From Bacteroidales bacterium (GTDB taxonomy: Bacteria; Bacteroidota; Bacteroidia; Bacteroidales; UBA1715), in the NCBI GenBank assembly GCA_016714605.1, contig JADKDL010000039.1, positions 1 through 37,101 on the forward strand: 37,101 nucleotides of DNA, written 5' to 3'. The position numbers and the translations under genes were made by a program. This document shows positions 1 through 7,205 of this stretch, in pieces. How positions within the stretch are numbered: position 1 is the first letter of the stretch; each line of letters begins with the position of its first letter. The notes beneath the pieces were generated by a model, which had not been told where the DNA came from, ran no database searches, and saw only the letters and a list, made by a program, of their open reading frames with translations.

Positions 1-1
1 A

Positions 2-244
2 GGAGTTGAAAAAGGGATACAGCCATTAATTGGAAGTTGGAACAAAATTATGATTGCTGCATGGGTAGAATTACTTATGGATAAAGGCTATTTTCAGCTA
101 GAATATAAACGTAGAAAAAGGAGACAGAATTGTGTAGAATTTTCAAAAACAAGATATAAAACGAATATAAAAGTACAGATGATGAGCAAAGAAGATGACA
201 ACCGGAAAACACATAAAACGAAACTAGAAAAACACTTCAAATAG
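2..244 (+). CDS. C-terminal part of an unrecognised protein
   Basis: The frame is already open at the left edge and runs to a TAG at 242-244, giving about 80 residues whose true start lies outside the window. The end is very basic (many K/R, with KRRKRR and KTHKTKLEKHF). No domain is recognised. It is followed at once by a palindrome and a 16-bp repeat seen again near 5.5 kb, so it may be the last gene before an attachment-like site. Being a real C-terminus rather than a chance frame is only moderately likely. Confidence 0.4.
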   Translation, partial: GVEKGIQPLIGSWNKIMIAAWVELLMDKGYFQLEYKRRKRRQNCVEFSKTRYKTNIKVQMMSKEDDNRKTHKTKLEKHFK

Positions 245-253
245 CGTACTGAT

Positions 254-267
254 ACGTACTAGTACGT
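254..267. repeat. 14-bp perfect palindrome
   Basis: ACGTACT/AGTACGT is perfectly self-complementary. GTACGT recurs just downstream near 326 and a related GTACT lies just upstream near 246. It sits 10 bp after the stop of the partial gene and 16 bp before the 16-bp repeat at 283. It could be an arm-type recombinase site, a dimeric operator or a short terminator; the sequence does not decide. Confidence 0.4.
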
Positions 268-282
268 CAAATTTAAAAATTG

Positions 283-298
283 CTGAAACCCTTATCTG
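283..298. repeat. 16-bp direct repeat, copy 1 (att-like)
   Basis: CTGAAACCCTTATCTG occurs here and again, in the same orientation, at 5489-5504. Both copies are the left half of an imperfect inverted repeat that ends in TTTCA about ten bases further on (TGAAA...TTTCA). That is the layout of a tyrosine-recombinase core site. The two copies bracket the whole left module of about 5.2 kb. Confidence 0.4.
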
Positions 299-396
299 TA
301 TTACATTTCAGAGCCTTTTTATACAGGTACGTTCCTCATTTTTTGCTTTTCCTACACCACTGTTAATAAGAATTTAGCATAGAAAATTAAAAATCT

Positions 397-678
397 ATGC
401 AACAATCAATTTCTATTAACTTATCACACACAGAGTTTACCGAACTTATCACTGGTGCCATCAACACAGCTATAGATCGTCGGATAAAACCAACGGATCA
501 AGACGAACTATTTACCGATGCGCAGGCAAGAAAGTATTTAAAATGCAGCAGCGTATTTCTTTGGAAAAGACGCAAAGAAGGTAAGATTATAGCTGTTAAT
601 GCAGGAAAGAAAATTCTTTATCCTAAGTCATCTCTTGACAGCTACCTGCAACTAAAAACAACTGGAGGTAGCAAGTGA
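397..678 (+). CDS. Excisionase-like helix-turn-helix protein
   Basis: A 93-residue protein. Residues about 38-88 have the winged-helix pattern of MerR/excisionase-type DNA-binding proteins: a 'LFTDAQARKYLKCS' first helix, 'VFLWKRRKEGKI' recognition region, and 'GKKILYPKSSLDSYL' wing and final helix. In Bacteroidota islands, proteins of this size and fold act as excisionases or directionality factors beside an integrase. The ATG at 397 follows an AT-rich leader. The next gene starts inside its stop codon (GTGA), so the two are translationally coupled. The N-terminal 35 residues are not recognised. Confidence 0.7.
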   Translation: MQQSISINLSHTEFTELITGAINTAIDRRIKPTDQDELFTDAQARKYLKCSSVFLWKRRKEGKIIAVNAGKKILYPKSSLDSYLQLKTTGGSK

Positions 679-986
679 ATACTACCCCCAGAAAATCTTT
701 GAATCCTGATAAGTTCAAAGATAACGAATTAAAAGCAGTACACCTGTTTTTACAAACAAATATTGCCACAGCAACAGAGGTGGCAGTAGCATTATCAATT
801 CACAGGCCTAACCTTTGCCGCTATAAAAGGTTTTGGGAAAAGCGGGGCGAACTGGCAGAAGTAAAGAAAGGAACATGCCCGGTTACTAAGCACCTGGCAT
901 GTTTTCTTACTACCAATAAGGCATTATTTCCCGATACACTTCAACTTACATTATTTGATGCCGGGGAGGGCAATCGGTATGAGTAA
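675..986 (+). CDS. Small helix-turn-helix protein of a mobile element
   Basis: A 103-residue protein starting at GTG 675. The start is supported by a clear GGAGGT at 664-669 and by overlap with the previous stop. Residues about 17-60 look like a helix-turn-helix ('ATATEVAVALSIHRPNLCRYKRFWEKRGEL'), as in proteins that follow excisionase genes in Bacteroidota phage-like islands. The C-terminal third holds two cysteines and no known motif. Its stop overlaps the start of the VRR-NUC gene. The role is probably DNA binding; no specific function can be named. Confidence 0.6.
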   Translation: MNTTPRKSLNPDKFKDNELKAVHLFLQTNIATATEVAVALSIHRPNLCRYKRFWEKRGELAEVKKGTCPVTKHLACFLTTNKALFPDTLQLTLFDAGEGNRYE

Positions 987-1449
987 CGGAATGAAAGAAC
1001 TATACAGGCTATCGCATGAAATGAAGAGGCAAAAATATCCAACGGTCCCTGCTGAATGGTTAGCAAATACAAAGTACAATGATCGGAACGCTAACGGCCT
1101 TACCCGTTGTGTCATTGATTTTTTGACCTTCAAAGGGTGGCAGGCTGAACGTATTAACAGCATGGGCCGGATGGTAGATGATCGCAAAACTTACATTGAT
1201 GTTATAGGCAGGTATAAGACGATAGGTAGCGTTAAATGGGTTAAGGGTACATCTACAGCAGGAACGGCTGATATTTCGGCCACAATAGCCGGAAGATCAG
1301 TGAAAATTGAAATAAAGATTGGTGCCGACAGGCAAAGCCATTGGCAAAGAAATTATCAGCAGATGATTGAACGGTCCGGCGGTTTATATTTTATTGCAAA
1401 GTCATTTCAGGGGTTTTATGAGTGGTATAATCAAACATTTGAGTTATGA
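979..1449 (+). CDS. VRR-NUC family nuclease (PD-(D/E)xK fold)
   Basis: The region '...GTADISATIAGRSVKIEIKIG' has the GTxDI strand with its aspartate, followed by ExK inside 'KIEIKIG'. Then come 'Q..Y...IERSGGLYFI' elements typical of VRR-NUC nucleases of phages and islands, which cut branched or replicating DNA. I prefer ATG 979 to ATG 955. It has GGGAGGG at 963-969 just upstream and makes a short overlap with the previous gene instead of a 32-base one, giving about 156 residues. The next gene starts at 1446 in an ATGA overlap. All catalytic residues of the family that I can recognise appear present. Confidence 0.75.
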   Translation: MSNGMKELYRLSHEMKRQKYPTVPAEWLANTKYNDRNANGLTRCVIDFLTFKGWQAERINSMGRMVDDRKTYIDVIGRYKTIGSVKWVKGTSTAGTADISATIAGRSVKIEIKIGADRQSHWQRNYQQMIERSGGLYFIAKSFQGFYEWYNQTFEL

Positions 1450-2135
1450 AAAAGGATAAACCAAAGTACCTGACCTTTCCGGTTGCGATCCTTAAAGACA
1501 GTTTGATTGACGTGTCCGATTGTGTAAGCAATGCCATGAACTATTGTCTTTATGATTACTGCCAAAGAGAAACTGGTAGCAAAGACAATTTGATTGATAT
1601 GGCCGGCCAGTTTTATGGTATAAATTGGGGCAATAAATCAGGAGCATTTAATAGTGGTAAGAAAATTTATGAATCACTATCGGCCCGCAGCCCGAAAACA
1701 TCAATAAATACAACCATGATTTTTGACTTTTACAAAAATCATAAAACAGAATTTAAATTGTTGTTTTTCCTGGCCTTCCCGCTGCCATACGTTCTATTTT
1801 GCAAAAGCAGCCCTACACAAAAATTACCAATGAGTATCTAATAGGCAGAATGAGTGGAAACAGTGGAAAGGGGGAGCCTGTTAATCCATTGCTGGTAAAG
1901 TACACAAGCCGTTACCGGTTAGATAAAATAAAAAGCGAACTGCAACTAAGTTGGGGGCTGACCCCTTTACGGAAACCACACAAGGGGGTTTTATGTGTCG
2001 TTCTTGCTTAATCATGATGAACTGATAATGCAGGCAGACCTGAAAAGAAAGCGGTATAAAGAAAAACTATTACGAAGCAAAAAAAGCGAAGCACTAAGCA
2101 GGGTAATGAATAAAATTTCGGCGGCAACACCATAA
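1446..2135 (+). pseudogene. Frameshifted unknown protein of the mobile element
   Basis: Coding potential runs through three frame segments. The first is 1446 to about 1777 (ending ...FKLLFFLAF). The second is about 1780 to 1985 (AAIRSILQKQPYTKITNEY... to ...LSWGLTPLRKPHKG). The third, back in the first frame, is about 1986-2135 (GFYVSFLLNHDELIMQ... to ...MNKISAATP). One net base is missing near 1775-1785 (a CCC run) and one extra base sits near 1984-1988 (a GGGGG run). Repaired, the product would be about 229 residues with a basic C-terminal coil. It is translationally coupled to the nuclease gene. No known family is recognised. The two compensating indels in homopolymers fit either sequencing error or recent decay. 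Confidence 0.6.
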
Positions 2136-2234
2136 CAGCACATTTGCAACACCTATAATAAAGAATTAGTAATGTATTCAGCAATTCTGTTTCAAATTGA
2201 CGGCAATAGTCGGCAAATTATCAACACCTATAAA

Positions 2235-2285
2235 TAGATACTCTAAATAGGTTCTATAAGTAGATACTTTAAAAAAATACTTTAA
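2235..2285. repeat. Short AT-rich direct repeats upstream of the 2296 gene
   Basis: TAGATACT occurs at 2235-2242 and 2261-2268, and ATACTTTA recurs around 2264 and 2278. They fill the leader just before the next gene. They could be operator half-sites or simple AT-rich slippage. No consensus promoter is seen. Confidence 0.3.
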
Positions 2286-2295
2286 AAGCGGTTTT

Positions 2296-2628
2296 ATGAA
2301 AAGTTTGGAATTGCAATTCAAAAAAAACGGCTACGATCACCGGCAAATTTTCCGGCAGGATGATATTGCTATTTACGAAACCGCCACCCCCGAAAGTGGC
2401 AGGGTTATCGGTTACGAAGTATTTATAATTCAAAAAAACAAAAGCCGGGTAATTGCTGGCCGGCAGATTGATGCAAATGAATCCACCCCATCCAATGAGC
2501 AATGGGGAAAATTTGGGTGGACGTACGGCCAAAAATCGGCGGCAATGGGGAAGGCTACTTTACTACTAAAAAACAGAAATAGGCGAAATTTGGGCAATGG
2601 TAGGCTATTACGGGAGGTTTTAACATAA
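2296..2628 (+). CDS. Hypothetical small protein, phage/island type
   Basis: A 110-residue soluble protein. The first 80 residues look like a compact alpha/beta domain ('MKSLELQFKKNGYDHRQIF', 'IAIYETATPESGRVIGYEVFII', 'PSNEQWGKFGWTY'). Short proteins of this look occur in Bacteroidota prophages and islands without an assigned function. The tail after 'AAMGKATLLL' is Asn/Arg-rich and may be altered by an indel. No upstream Shine-Dalgarno is visible. It lies 17 bp before the DUF5681-like gene and is probably co-transcribed with it. Confidence 0.5.
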   Translation: MKSLELQFKKNGYDHRQIFRQDDIAIYETATPESGRVIGYEVFIIQKNKSRVIAGRQIDANESTPSNEQWGKFGWTYGQKSAAMGKATLLLKNRNRRNLGNGRLLREVLT

Positions 2629-2645
2629 ACTCAAAACAAAAAGTA

Positions 2646-2966
2646 ATGTTTGTAAAAGGAATAAGCGGCAACCCCAACGGAAGGCCCAGCGGGGCGGTTA
2701 ATTTAGCCACAAAGGAAATAAGGGAAGTGGTTTCAGCCATTGTAAAGAACAATATTTTGCAACTACAGACTGATATTGAAGCAATGGGACCGCTGACCAG
2801 GGCAAAGGTATTGTTGGCATTAATGGAATTTGTTTTGCCAAAGGTCCAAAGGGTACAGGTTGAAAGTGCTGATGAAAAACAGGTAATTATTCAAGAAATA
2901 CGAACCTATGAAAAACCTACATGGTTTGATGACGGGGACCAGAAAACAGGCATGGAGATAAACTAA
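2646..2966 (+). CDS. DUF5681-like protein (small terminase-like)
   Basis: A 106-residue protein opening with 'GISGNPNGRPSGAVNLATKEIREVVSAIV'. This is the 'GNPxGRPKGAxN' signature of the DUF5681 family, found in phage and island genomes and often annotated as a small terminase-like or DNA-packaging accessory protein. A helical stretch follows (about 36-75), then 'VIIQEIRTYEKPTWFD'. It is the last intact gene of the left module. Downstream lie a tiny ORF and the first 62-bp repeat. The packaging role is known only by family association; no large terminase is in the window. Confidence 0.6.
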   Translation: MFVKGISGNPNGRPSGAVNLATKEIREVVSAIVKNNILQLQTDIEAMGPLTRAKVLLALMEFVLPKVQRVQVESADEKQVIIQEIRTYEKPTWFDDGDQKTGMEIN

Positions 2967-2998
2967 ATGAATTGTAAAGGGAGGAACACGCTGGGATT

Positions 2999-3064
2999 AT
3001 GAAAAGGTTTTGGGATGAAAAGCAGCCCAAGGATGAGCCCGGGCAAAACCTGACAAAGCAGTGA
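2999..3064 (+). other. Possible 21-codon ORF, related to one at 5305
   Basis: ATG at 2999 reads MKRFWDEKQP... to a TGA at 3062-3064, and GGGAGG lies about 20 bases upstream. A second tiny ORF at 5305 begins MRKFWEEI... and precedes the second 62-bp repeat in the same way. The shared start and shared position suggest that the two stretches descend from one sequence. Whether either is translated cannot be told. Confidence 0.3.
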
Positions 3065-3079
3065 TTATGCGCACGTTAT

Positions 3080-3141
3080 TGCGCACTAAATGACAAAACC
3101 CACGACCAGCGTGGGTTTTGACGTTTGAAAGTGGTGTGGGG
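3080..3141. repeat. 62-bp direct repeat, copy 1
   Basis: Identical over 62 bases to 5374-5435. It begins TGCGCACTAAATGAC, contains an 11-bp hairpin, and ends GTGGTGTGGGG. Read on the minus strand it is CCCCACACCAC (the 3' tip of a tRNA such as the tRNA-Phe at 27333) followed by a hairpin placed like a tRNA terminator. The two copies enclose one gene, the FISUMP lipoprotein. This looks like a duplicated attachment site. Confidence 0.8.
3094..3120 (-). terminator. Hairpin in 62-bp repeat, copy 1
   Basis: Perfect 11-bp stem CAAAACCCACG / CGTGGGTTTTG with an ACCAG loop. Read on the minus strand the 3' arm ends in TTTTG. That fits a rho-independent terminator that once followed a minus-strand tRNA. 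It could act in both directions. Confidence 0.5.
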
Positions 3142-3396
3142 TGTCCTTCGGAACATCTTTGTAAACACCCGTAATCTGATTATGTTACCTATTCGTAAAG
3201 ACTTTGATATTGGTTTACACTTGTATATACCTGTCTAAATCGGCTCAATTAGTATATTTCTTCGCTCGGTTCTGCGCCTGCAATAATTTGATAGAAACAT
3301 GGATTTATTTCTTTTACCTTGCAATGAGCAAATAATCCCTTCCAGGGAGTAGAAGAAAAAGAGGATTTCATTTCGTGAACTCAAATTAAACAGGGG

Positions 3397-4923
3397 ATGA
3401 AAAACGTTTTCTTATTTTCAATTTTACTTCTTTTTGCGATAACGAACAGTTGTAAAAAAAGTTCAAAAGGGCCGGCATACGTTACGCCTCCTGCCCCCAG
3501 TAATTTAATCGTTACTATATTATCTGCTACGCAGAGTAAATTAACATGGACAGATAATTCCAATAATGAAGATGGATTTAAAATTGAACGTAAGACAAAC
3601 AGCAGTTCATTTACTTCCATTGCCAATGTAGGAGCAAATATCACCACCTACATAGATCAGGGCCTGGTTTCCAATACCACATATTCCTACAGGGTAGTTG
3701 CTTTTAATTCAGTTGGTAATTCTTCATCATATTCTAATGAAACAATTACTACCACCACCACCAACTCACCAGTAATTACTACTTCAGCCGTTGATTCAAT
3801 TACAGGAATCAGTGCGAAATGTGGGGGTAATGTAACAGGTGATGGGGGCTCGCCAATAACTACAAGAGGAGTTGTGTGGAATACAATGGCTGGTCCCACT
3901 TTTGAGCTAAATACCAAAACTAATGACGGAACTGGCATGGGTACATTTACGAGCAGAGTAACGGGTTTAGCCCCAAATACAATTTATTATATCAGGGCTT
4001 ATGCTATTAATAGCACAGATACAGCCTATGGAAACGAGATAAGCTTTACCACCCCTGTTATTTTGCTGCCTTCGGTCAGTACCGAAGCGGTAACTAATAT
4101 TACTTTAACCACGGCCAATTCAGGCGGTAATATCACAAATGATGGCGGTGCACCTGTTACAGCAAGAGGTGTTTGTTGGAGCATCAACCCCAATCCTTCA
4201 ATTTCATTAAGCACAAAAACCAATGATGGAAGTGGTACCGGAGCTTTTACAAGCAGTGTTACAGGATTAACGCCCAATACGACCTATTACCTAAGATCTT
4301 ATGCCACAAATAGCGCCGGTACAGCCTATGGCAATGAGCTAGCCTTTTTTGCTACAGGTTCCGTTATTATTGGCACACAAGTTTGGATGTCAAAAAATCT
4401 GGATGTTTCAAAATATAGAAACGGAGACCTAATTCCAAATGTGCCAGATTTGACCCAATGGGCTGGCTTAACTACAGGAGCATGGAATAATTACAACAAT
4501 GATCCTTTGAATGGAAATATCTATGGTAAATTATATAATGGCTATGCGGTCTTAGATCCACGAGAATTAGCTCCGTTGGGGTGGCATATTCCAAGCATGG
4601 CAGAATGGAATACATTGGTTAGTTTTTTAGGTACGGCAGAGGCGGCCGACAGACTAAGGGATTCCAGTTGGATTAGCTCCCCGCCAACCCCTATTACAAA
4701 TAGCAGCCGATTTTCTGCTCTTCCCGGAGGTAAGGATTCAATTGGAGTTGGTGGATTTGGTGGATATGGATGGCCAGAGGGACTAGGTAGTTCTGGGTAT
4801 TGGTGGACAAACCAGATAAATCAGTTTGGCATGGTCATTTTTAAAATTTATTCGGGCACTTCTTATCTTATAAGCCATAACCCTTATTACCAAGGATATT
4901 CTGTTCGTTGCATAAAGGATTAA
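3397..4923 (+). CDS. FISUMP-domain lipoprotein with fibronectin-like repeats
   Basis: A 508-residue surface lipoprotein. The N-terminus 'MKNVFLFSILLLFAITNSCKK' is a type II signal peptide with its lipobox cysteine at residue 19. Residues about 33-120 form a fibronectin type III domain ('APSNLIVTILSATQSKLTW' ... 'TTYSYRVVAFNSVG'). Two copies of a roughly 95-residue repeat follow (about 125-218 and 222-318), each with 'GGN(V/I)T.DGG.P(I/V)T.RGV.W' and a terminal 'A.NS..TAYGNE'. The C-terminal 185 residues are a Fibrobacter succinogenes major paralogous (FISUMP) domain: 'IIGTQVWMSKNLDVSKYRNG', 'GWHIPSMAEWNTLVSFLG', final 'GYSVRCIKD'. The family is exported and probably surface-attached; its biochemical role is not known. 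It is the only gene between the two 62-bp repeats, so it behaves like cargo. Confidence 0.9.
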   Translation: MKNVFLFSILLLFAITNSCKKSSKGPAYVTPPAPSNLIVTILSATQSKLTWTDNSNNEDGFKIERKTNSSSFTSIANVGANITTYIDQGLVSNTTYSYRVVAFNSVGNSSSYSNETITTTTTNSPVITTSAVDSITGISAKCGGNVTGDGGSPITTRGVVWNTMAGPTFELNTKTNDGTGMGTFTSRVTGLAPNTIYYIRAYAINSTDTAYGNEISFTTPVILLPSVSTEAVTNITLTTANSGGNITNDGGAPVTARGVCWSINPNPSISLSTKTNDGSGTGAFTSSVTGLTPNTTYYLRSYATNSAGTAYGNELAFFATGSVIIGTQVWMSKNLDVSKYRNGDLIPNVPDLTQWAGLTTGAWNNYNNDPLNGNIYGKLYNGYAVLDPRELAPLGWHIPSMAEWNTLVSFLGTAEAADRLRDSSWISSPPTPITNSSRFSALPGGKDSIGVGGFGGYGWPEGLGSSGYWWTNQINQFGMVIFKIYSGTSYLISHNPYYQGYSVRCIKD

Positions 4924-5304
4924 TAGTTTTTATAATTATCCAACCTAAATATTTTAAAACATGGAGCCAAATGGAAAATCTTCCATATATATCCAATACT
5001 TTGGATCTTAAGCTATGAAATAATATGCGCTCCAAAGTTATATGTAAGCTCCCCATTTTTAGTACACTTTAGGCTGAAGATTTACAATTCCCTTTGCCCA
5101 ACAAATTACCCGAAACCGGAAGATCATCAAAGGGGAGTCAGGGAAATGGCAGAAAATCATGAGCACACCGCACACGGGTCATTTTGTACTAATATGTATT
5201 TGGTGGGGTTGCCAATCCGGGCAATTATGTCCGTTTCGGGTCACCGAATTTAAAAATAATTCCGAACCTACATAAAAGCCCCAAGTGAGGAATAGGCTGA
5301 TCTT
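4924..5304. other. Non-coding stretch after the lipoprotein gene
   Basis: About 380 bases with no convincing gene on either strand. No clear hairpin terminator follows the lipoprotein stop. The part from about 5090 to 5300 is more GC-rich than its surroundings and may be decayed coding or tRNA-flanking DNA, but no protein match is recognised. Confidence 0.4.
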
Positions 5305-5415
5305 ATGAGGAAGTTTTGGGAGGAAATCAGTTCAATGATAAAATCGAATAAATCACTGATAAAGAATGACTTCTGCGCACTAAATGACAAAACCCACGAC
5401 CAGCGTGGGTTTTGA
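5305..5415 (+). other. Possible 36-codon ORF running into the 62-bp repeat
   Basis: ATG 5305 reads MRKFWEEISS... and continues into the repeat, ending in ...DQRGF at TGA 5413-5415. Its start resembles the tiny ORF at 2999. The reading through a hairpin arm makes real translation doubtful. It is listed because the pair supports a common origin for the two repeat-flanking stretches. Confidence 0.25.
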
Positions 5416-5435
5416 CGTTTGAAAGTGGTGTGGGG
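5374..5435. repeat. 62-bp direct repeat, copy 2
   Basis: Identical to 3080-3141, including the hairpin at 5388-5414 and the terminal GTGGTGTGGGG. In this copy the match to the tRNA-Phe 3' end extends two bases further, to 5437. See copy 1 for the reading as an attachment site. Confidence 0.8.
5388..5414 (-). terminator. Hairpin in 62-bp repeat, copy 2
   Basis: The same 11-bp perfect stem and 5-base loop as in copy 1. It lies about 220 bases downstream (minus strand) of the strong promoter at 5633-5666, so it could end a short minus-strand transcript. Confidence 0.5.
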
Positions 5436-5437
5436 CG
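5425..5437. other. Putative attachment site matching the tRNA-Phe 3' end
   Basis: GTGGTGTGGGGCG is identical to 27332-27344, the 3' end of the tRNA-Phe gene, in the same orientation. Integrases that target tRNA genes rebuild the tRNA 3' end and leave a copy of it at the far end of the element. The copy lies 21.9 kb away on the side where the 3' end of tRNA-Phe points, as that model predicts. Thirteen bases is short for such a site, so this remains an inference. Confidence 0.45.
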
Positions 5438-5488
5438 TATTATAACCCCAGCCATAAATATTGGCAGATAATCAATTGCTACTATTTT

Positions 5489-5504
5489 CTGAAACCCTTA
5501 TCTG
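5489..5504. repeat. 16-bp direct repeat, copy 2 (att-like)
   Basis: CTGAAACCCTTATCTG as at 283-298. Here it is part of a better inverted repeat, TGAAACCCTTA - TCTGG - TAAGGATTTCA, with one mismatch in the 11-bp arms. It could be a recombinase core site. Confidence 0.45.
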
Positions 5505-5591
5505 GTAAGGATTTCATAGGCTTCAATCAGCAAGTAATCAAACTATATTCTGCTCAAAAAAGAACTTACAAGAATTGTCTTGTCTCGGAAA

Positions 5592-5635
5592 TTGCTCTTG
5601 GTATATTATTTCCGCAGATAATATACCAAGAGCAA
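5592..5635. repeat. 18-bp perfect inverted repeat with 8-base loop
   Basis: Left arm 5592-5609 (TTGCTCTTGGTATATTAT), loop TTCCGCAG at 5610-5617, right arm 5618-5635. Its right base overlaps a -7 box read on the minus strand, so a transcript starting there would fold into this hairpin at its 5' end. It lies next to the point where the istB remnant loses homology. Alternatives are the end of an inserted small element or a recombination site. Confidence 0.7.
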
Positions 5636-5944
5636 ATATACAATGTAAAAAAACTGACACGTCAAATCAACAGAATATTTTCTAAATATGAATTCAGTCT
5701 GGTAGCGGGCCGGACTGCACTCGATCTGTTCGAGTGTAGCGGGTAAGCGTAGTTTAGCCAGTTTTAGATAATAGGTTGTTTTTTCATTGACCCGGTGCAA
5801 TTGTTCGGCGCCAAGCAGGTGAGCGATCAGTTCGTGTCCTTCGAGTTGTTGGTTCATGGGCAGTTCAAGCTGACTGTGATACGCATGGTGCATACCTAGC
5901 ATCTTTAGCTGCTGCATTTGATCCAGAGAGGCAGTGGTGTTCAT
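5606..5944 (-). pseudogene. istB: Truncated IS21 helper ATPase IstB
   Basis: The first 80 residues (5705-5944) match the N-terminus of IstB, the AAA+ helper of IS21-family transposition: 'LDQMQQLKMLGMHHAYH', 'LEGHELIAHLLGAE', 'KLAKLRLPATLEQIECSPAR'. After 'SPAR' the sequence turns into unrelated low-complexity residues and stops at 5606. The Walker A and B motifs and the rest of the usual roughly 245 residues are gone. It lies just downstream of the istA remnant in the normal istA-istB order, with a 25-base gap. Confidence 0.85.
5633..5666 (-). promoter_or_regulatory. Consensus Bacteroidota promoter, minus strand
   Basis: On the minus strand TTTG (5666-5663), a 22-base spacer and TATATTTG (5640-5633) match the Bacteroidota -33/-7 pattern, with the spacer slightly longer than the usual 19-21. 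Transcription would start inside the adjacent hairpin and run left toward the hairpin at 5388-5414. No protein gene lies downstream, so a small RNA is possible. Confidence 0.5.
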
Positions 5945-5969
5945 ATTGATTGATTGTTTTGATGGCGTT

Positions 5970-7064
5970 TATTGATAAGCTTCCTTCCCCCGGATGTTTT
6001 CATGATCGGGGATCAGCAGCGGTATCTGTTCAGGTATAACCTGATCCAGTTTACGCTCCAGTATATTTTTAATCATGGTATAGTTCACCCGGGTGCCCTG
6101 TAATACCCGGCTGCAGACAGCTCACGCAGCAGGCACTCTTCCTGCGTTTTAAAGTAATATGATGGCTATACGGTGTTTTTTTATAGGGCTTGTCGTTGAG
6201 CAGCTTCAGCATCCCGCTCATGGCTTCATTAAGTGAAGCCATGCTGGTAAAGACATGATTGCGCAGCGGGCCATAGGTATGATTGTAAACGATGTTCACG
6301 GATTTTTCCACCATCGCTTTATACTTCGATCTATACGGCCGGGTGGCACTGAAGGTGCTGCTGTAATGCGAACTGAGCAGTTCACAGAGTTCGGTAAAGA
6401 CCGGTTCATACCGGCTGGGGGCCGTTACAGCCGTCTTCAGATTATCGCACAGGATGGTGGCGGGCACCCCGCCAAAAAACAGGAGCATATCGTTGATACA
6501 GGATGCAAAATCTGCCGTTTGCTATGACCTTACGGCTTTACAAAAAGTCAGGCCGCTATAGGGCAGTACGGCTATAAAGACTTCGCAAGGAATCACCTCT
6601 CCGCTGTCCGGATCAGTGTAGTGTTGCTTTTTACCGGCAAATTCAACCATGATCATATCCCCCGGGCTGTACTCCAGGTGCATGGACAGATCCCGGTTTT
6701 TGTGGTATTGCTGCAGGTGATAACAGTACCGGCTGTAGCTATAGCCATCCGGGTGCTGCTGCAGGTACTCCTGCCAGAGTAACTGACGGGTTACACCGGT
6801 GCGGGACAACTCCTCGCTGTGCCCGTTGAAGTATCCGTTAAGTTCAGCCATCCGCTGTTCATCATGAGTCAGGCTGTCGTTGTTATATACCTGACTGGCC
6901 AGTGCTTCATCGCCTGCAGTCACGTCCGGCAGCAGTGCCAGGTATTTTTTTACGCTGTTACGACTGATACCCAGCCGCCGGGCCGACTCGCGGATACTAA
7001 TGCCATCCTTGTTTAACTTGAGTACCTGTTTTATTACTTCCATAGTAAGCGGGGTTTGAGCCAT
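5970..7064 (-). pseudogene. istA: Disrupted IS21-family transposase IstA
   Basis: The N-terminal helix-turn-helix ('GISIRESARRLGISRNSVKKYLALLP') and the start of the RNase H-like core ('PGDMIMVEFAGKKQHY') are clear. An in-frame TAG at 6522-6524 follows '...TFCKAVRS', and the same frame then continues with 'TADFASCINDMLLFFGGVPATILCDN', the second acidic-residue region. After 'KPYKKTPYS' near 6165 a frameshift breaks the protein. The last 45 codons ('NYTMIKNILERKLDQVIPEQ' ... 'ENIRGKEAYQ') are readable in another frame to a TAA at 5970. About 365 codons remain of the usual roughly 500, and the C-terminal beta-barrel region is mostly deleted. It is not functional. Confidence 0.9.
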
Positions 7065-7124
7065 ACTCCTTAAATTTTAAGGAGCAAAGGGACATCAAAT
7101 CAATTACTCTTACTACCCGAAGCA

Positions 7125-7205
7125 GGTGGGTCGTCCCCGCTAACGAGGGGCAGGCTATGCAGCAACGGTGGGTCAGCTTGCGCAGGAATGGTGGGTCAAC
7201 ACGGG
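7125..7205. mobile_element. Right terminal repeats of the IS21-family element
   Basis: GGTGGGTC occurs at 7125-7132, 7167-7174 and 7190-7197. The last two are followed by related GCAGGAA words. Multiple direct copies of a transposase-binding word upstream of istA are characteristic of IS21 ends, so the outer end of the element is near 7205. The other end has been lost. Confidence 0.65.

Noticed and set aside
951..1187. Minus-strand open frame opposite the VRR-NUC gene
   Set aside because: It is a shadow of the nuclease gene, whose motifs, start signal and coupling to neighbours are clear.
3080..5435. CRISPR-like array, because of identical spaced repeats
   Set aside because: There are only two copies, 2.3 kb apart, with a full gene between them and no cas genes; this is a flanking repeat, not an array.
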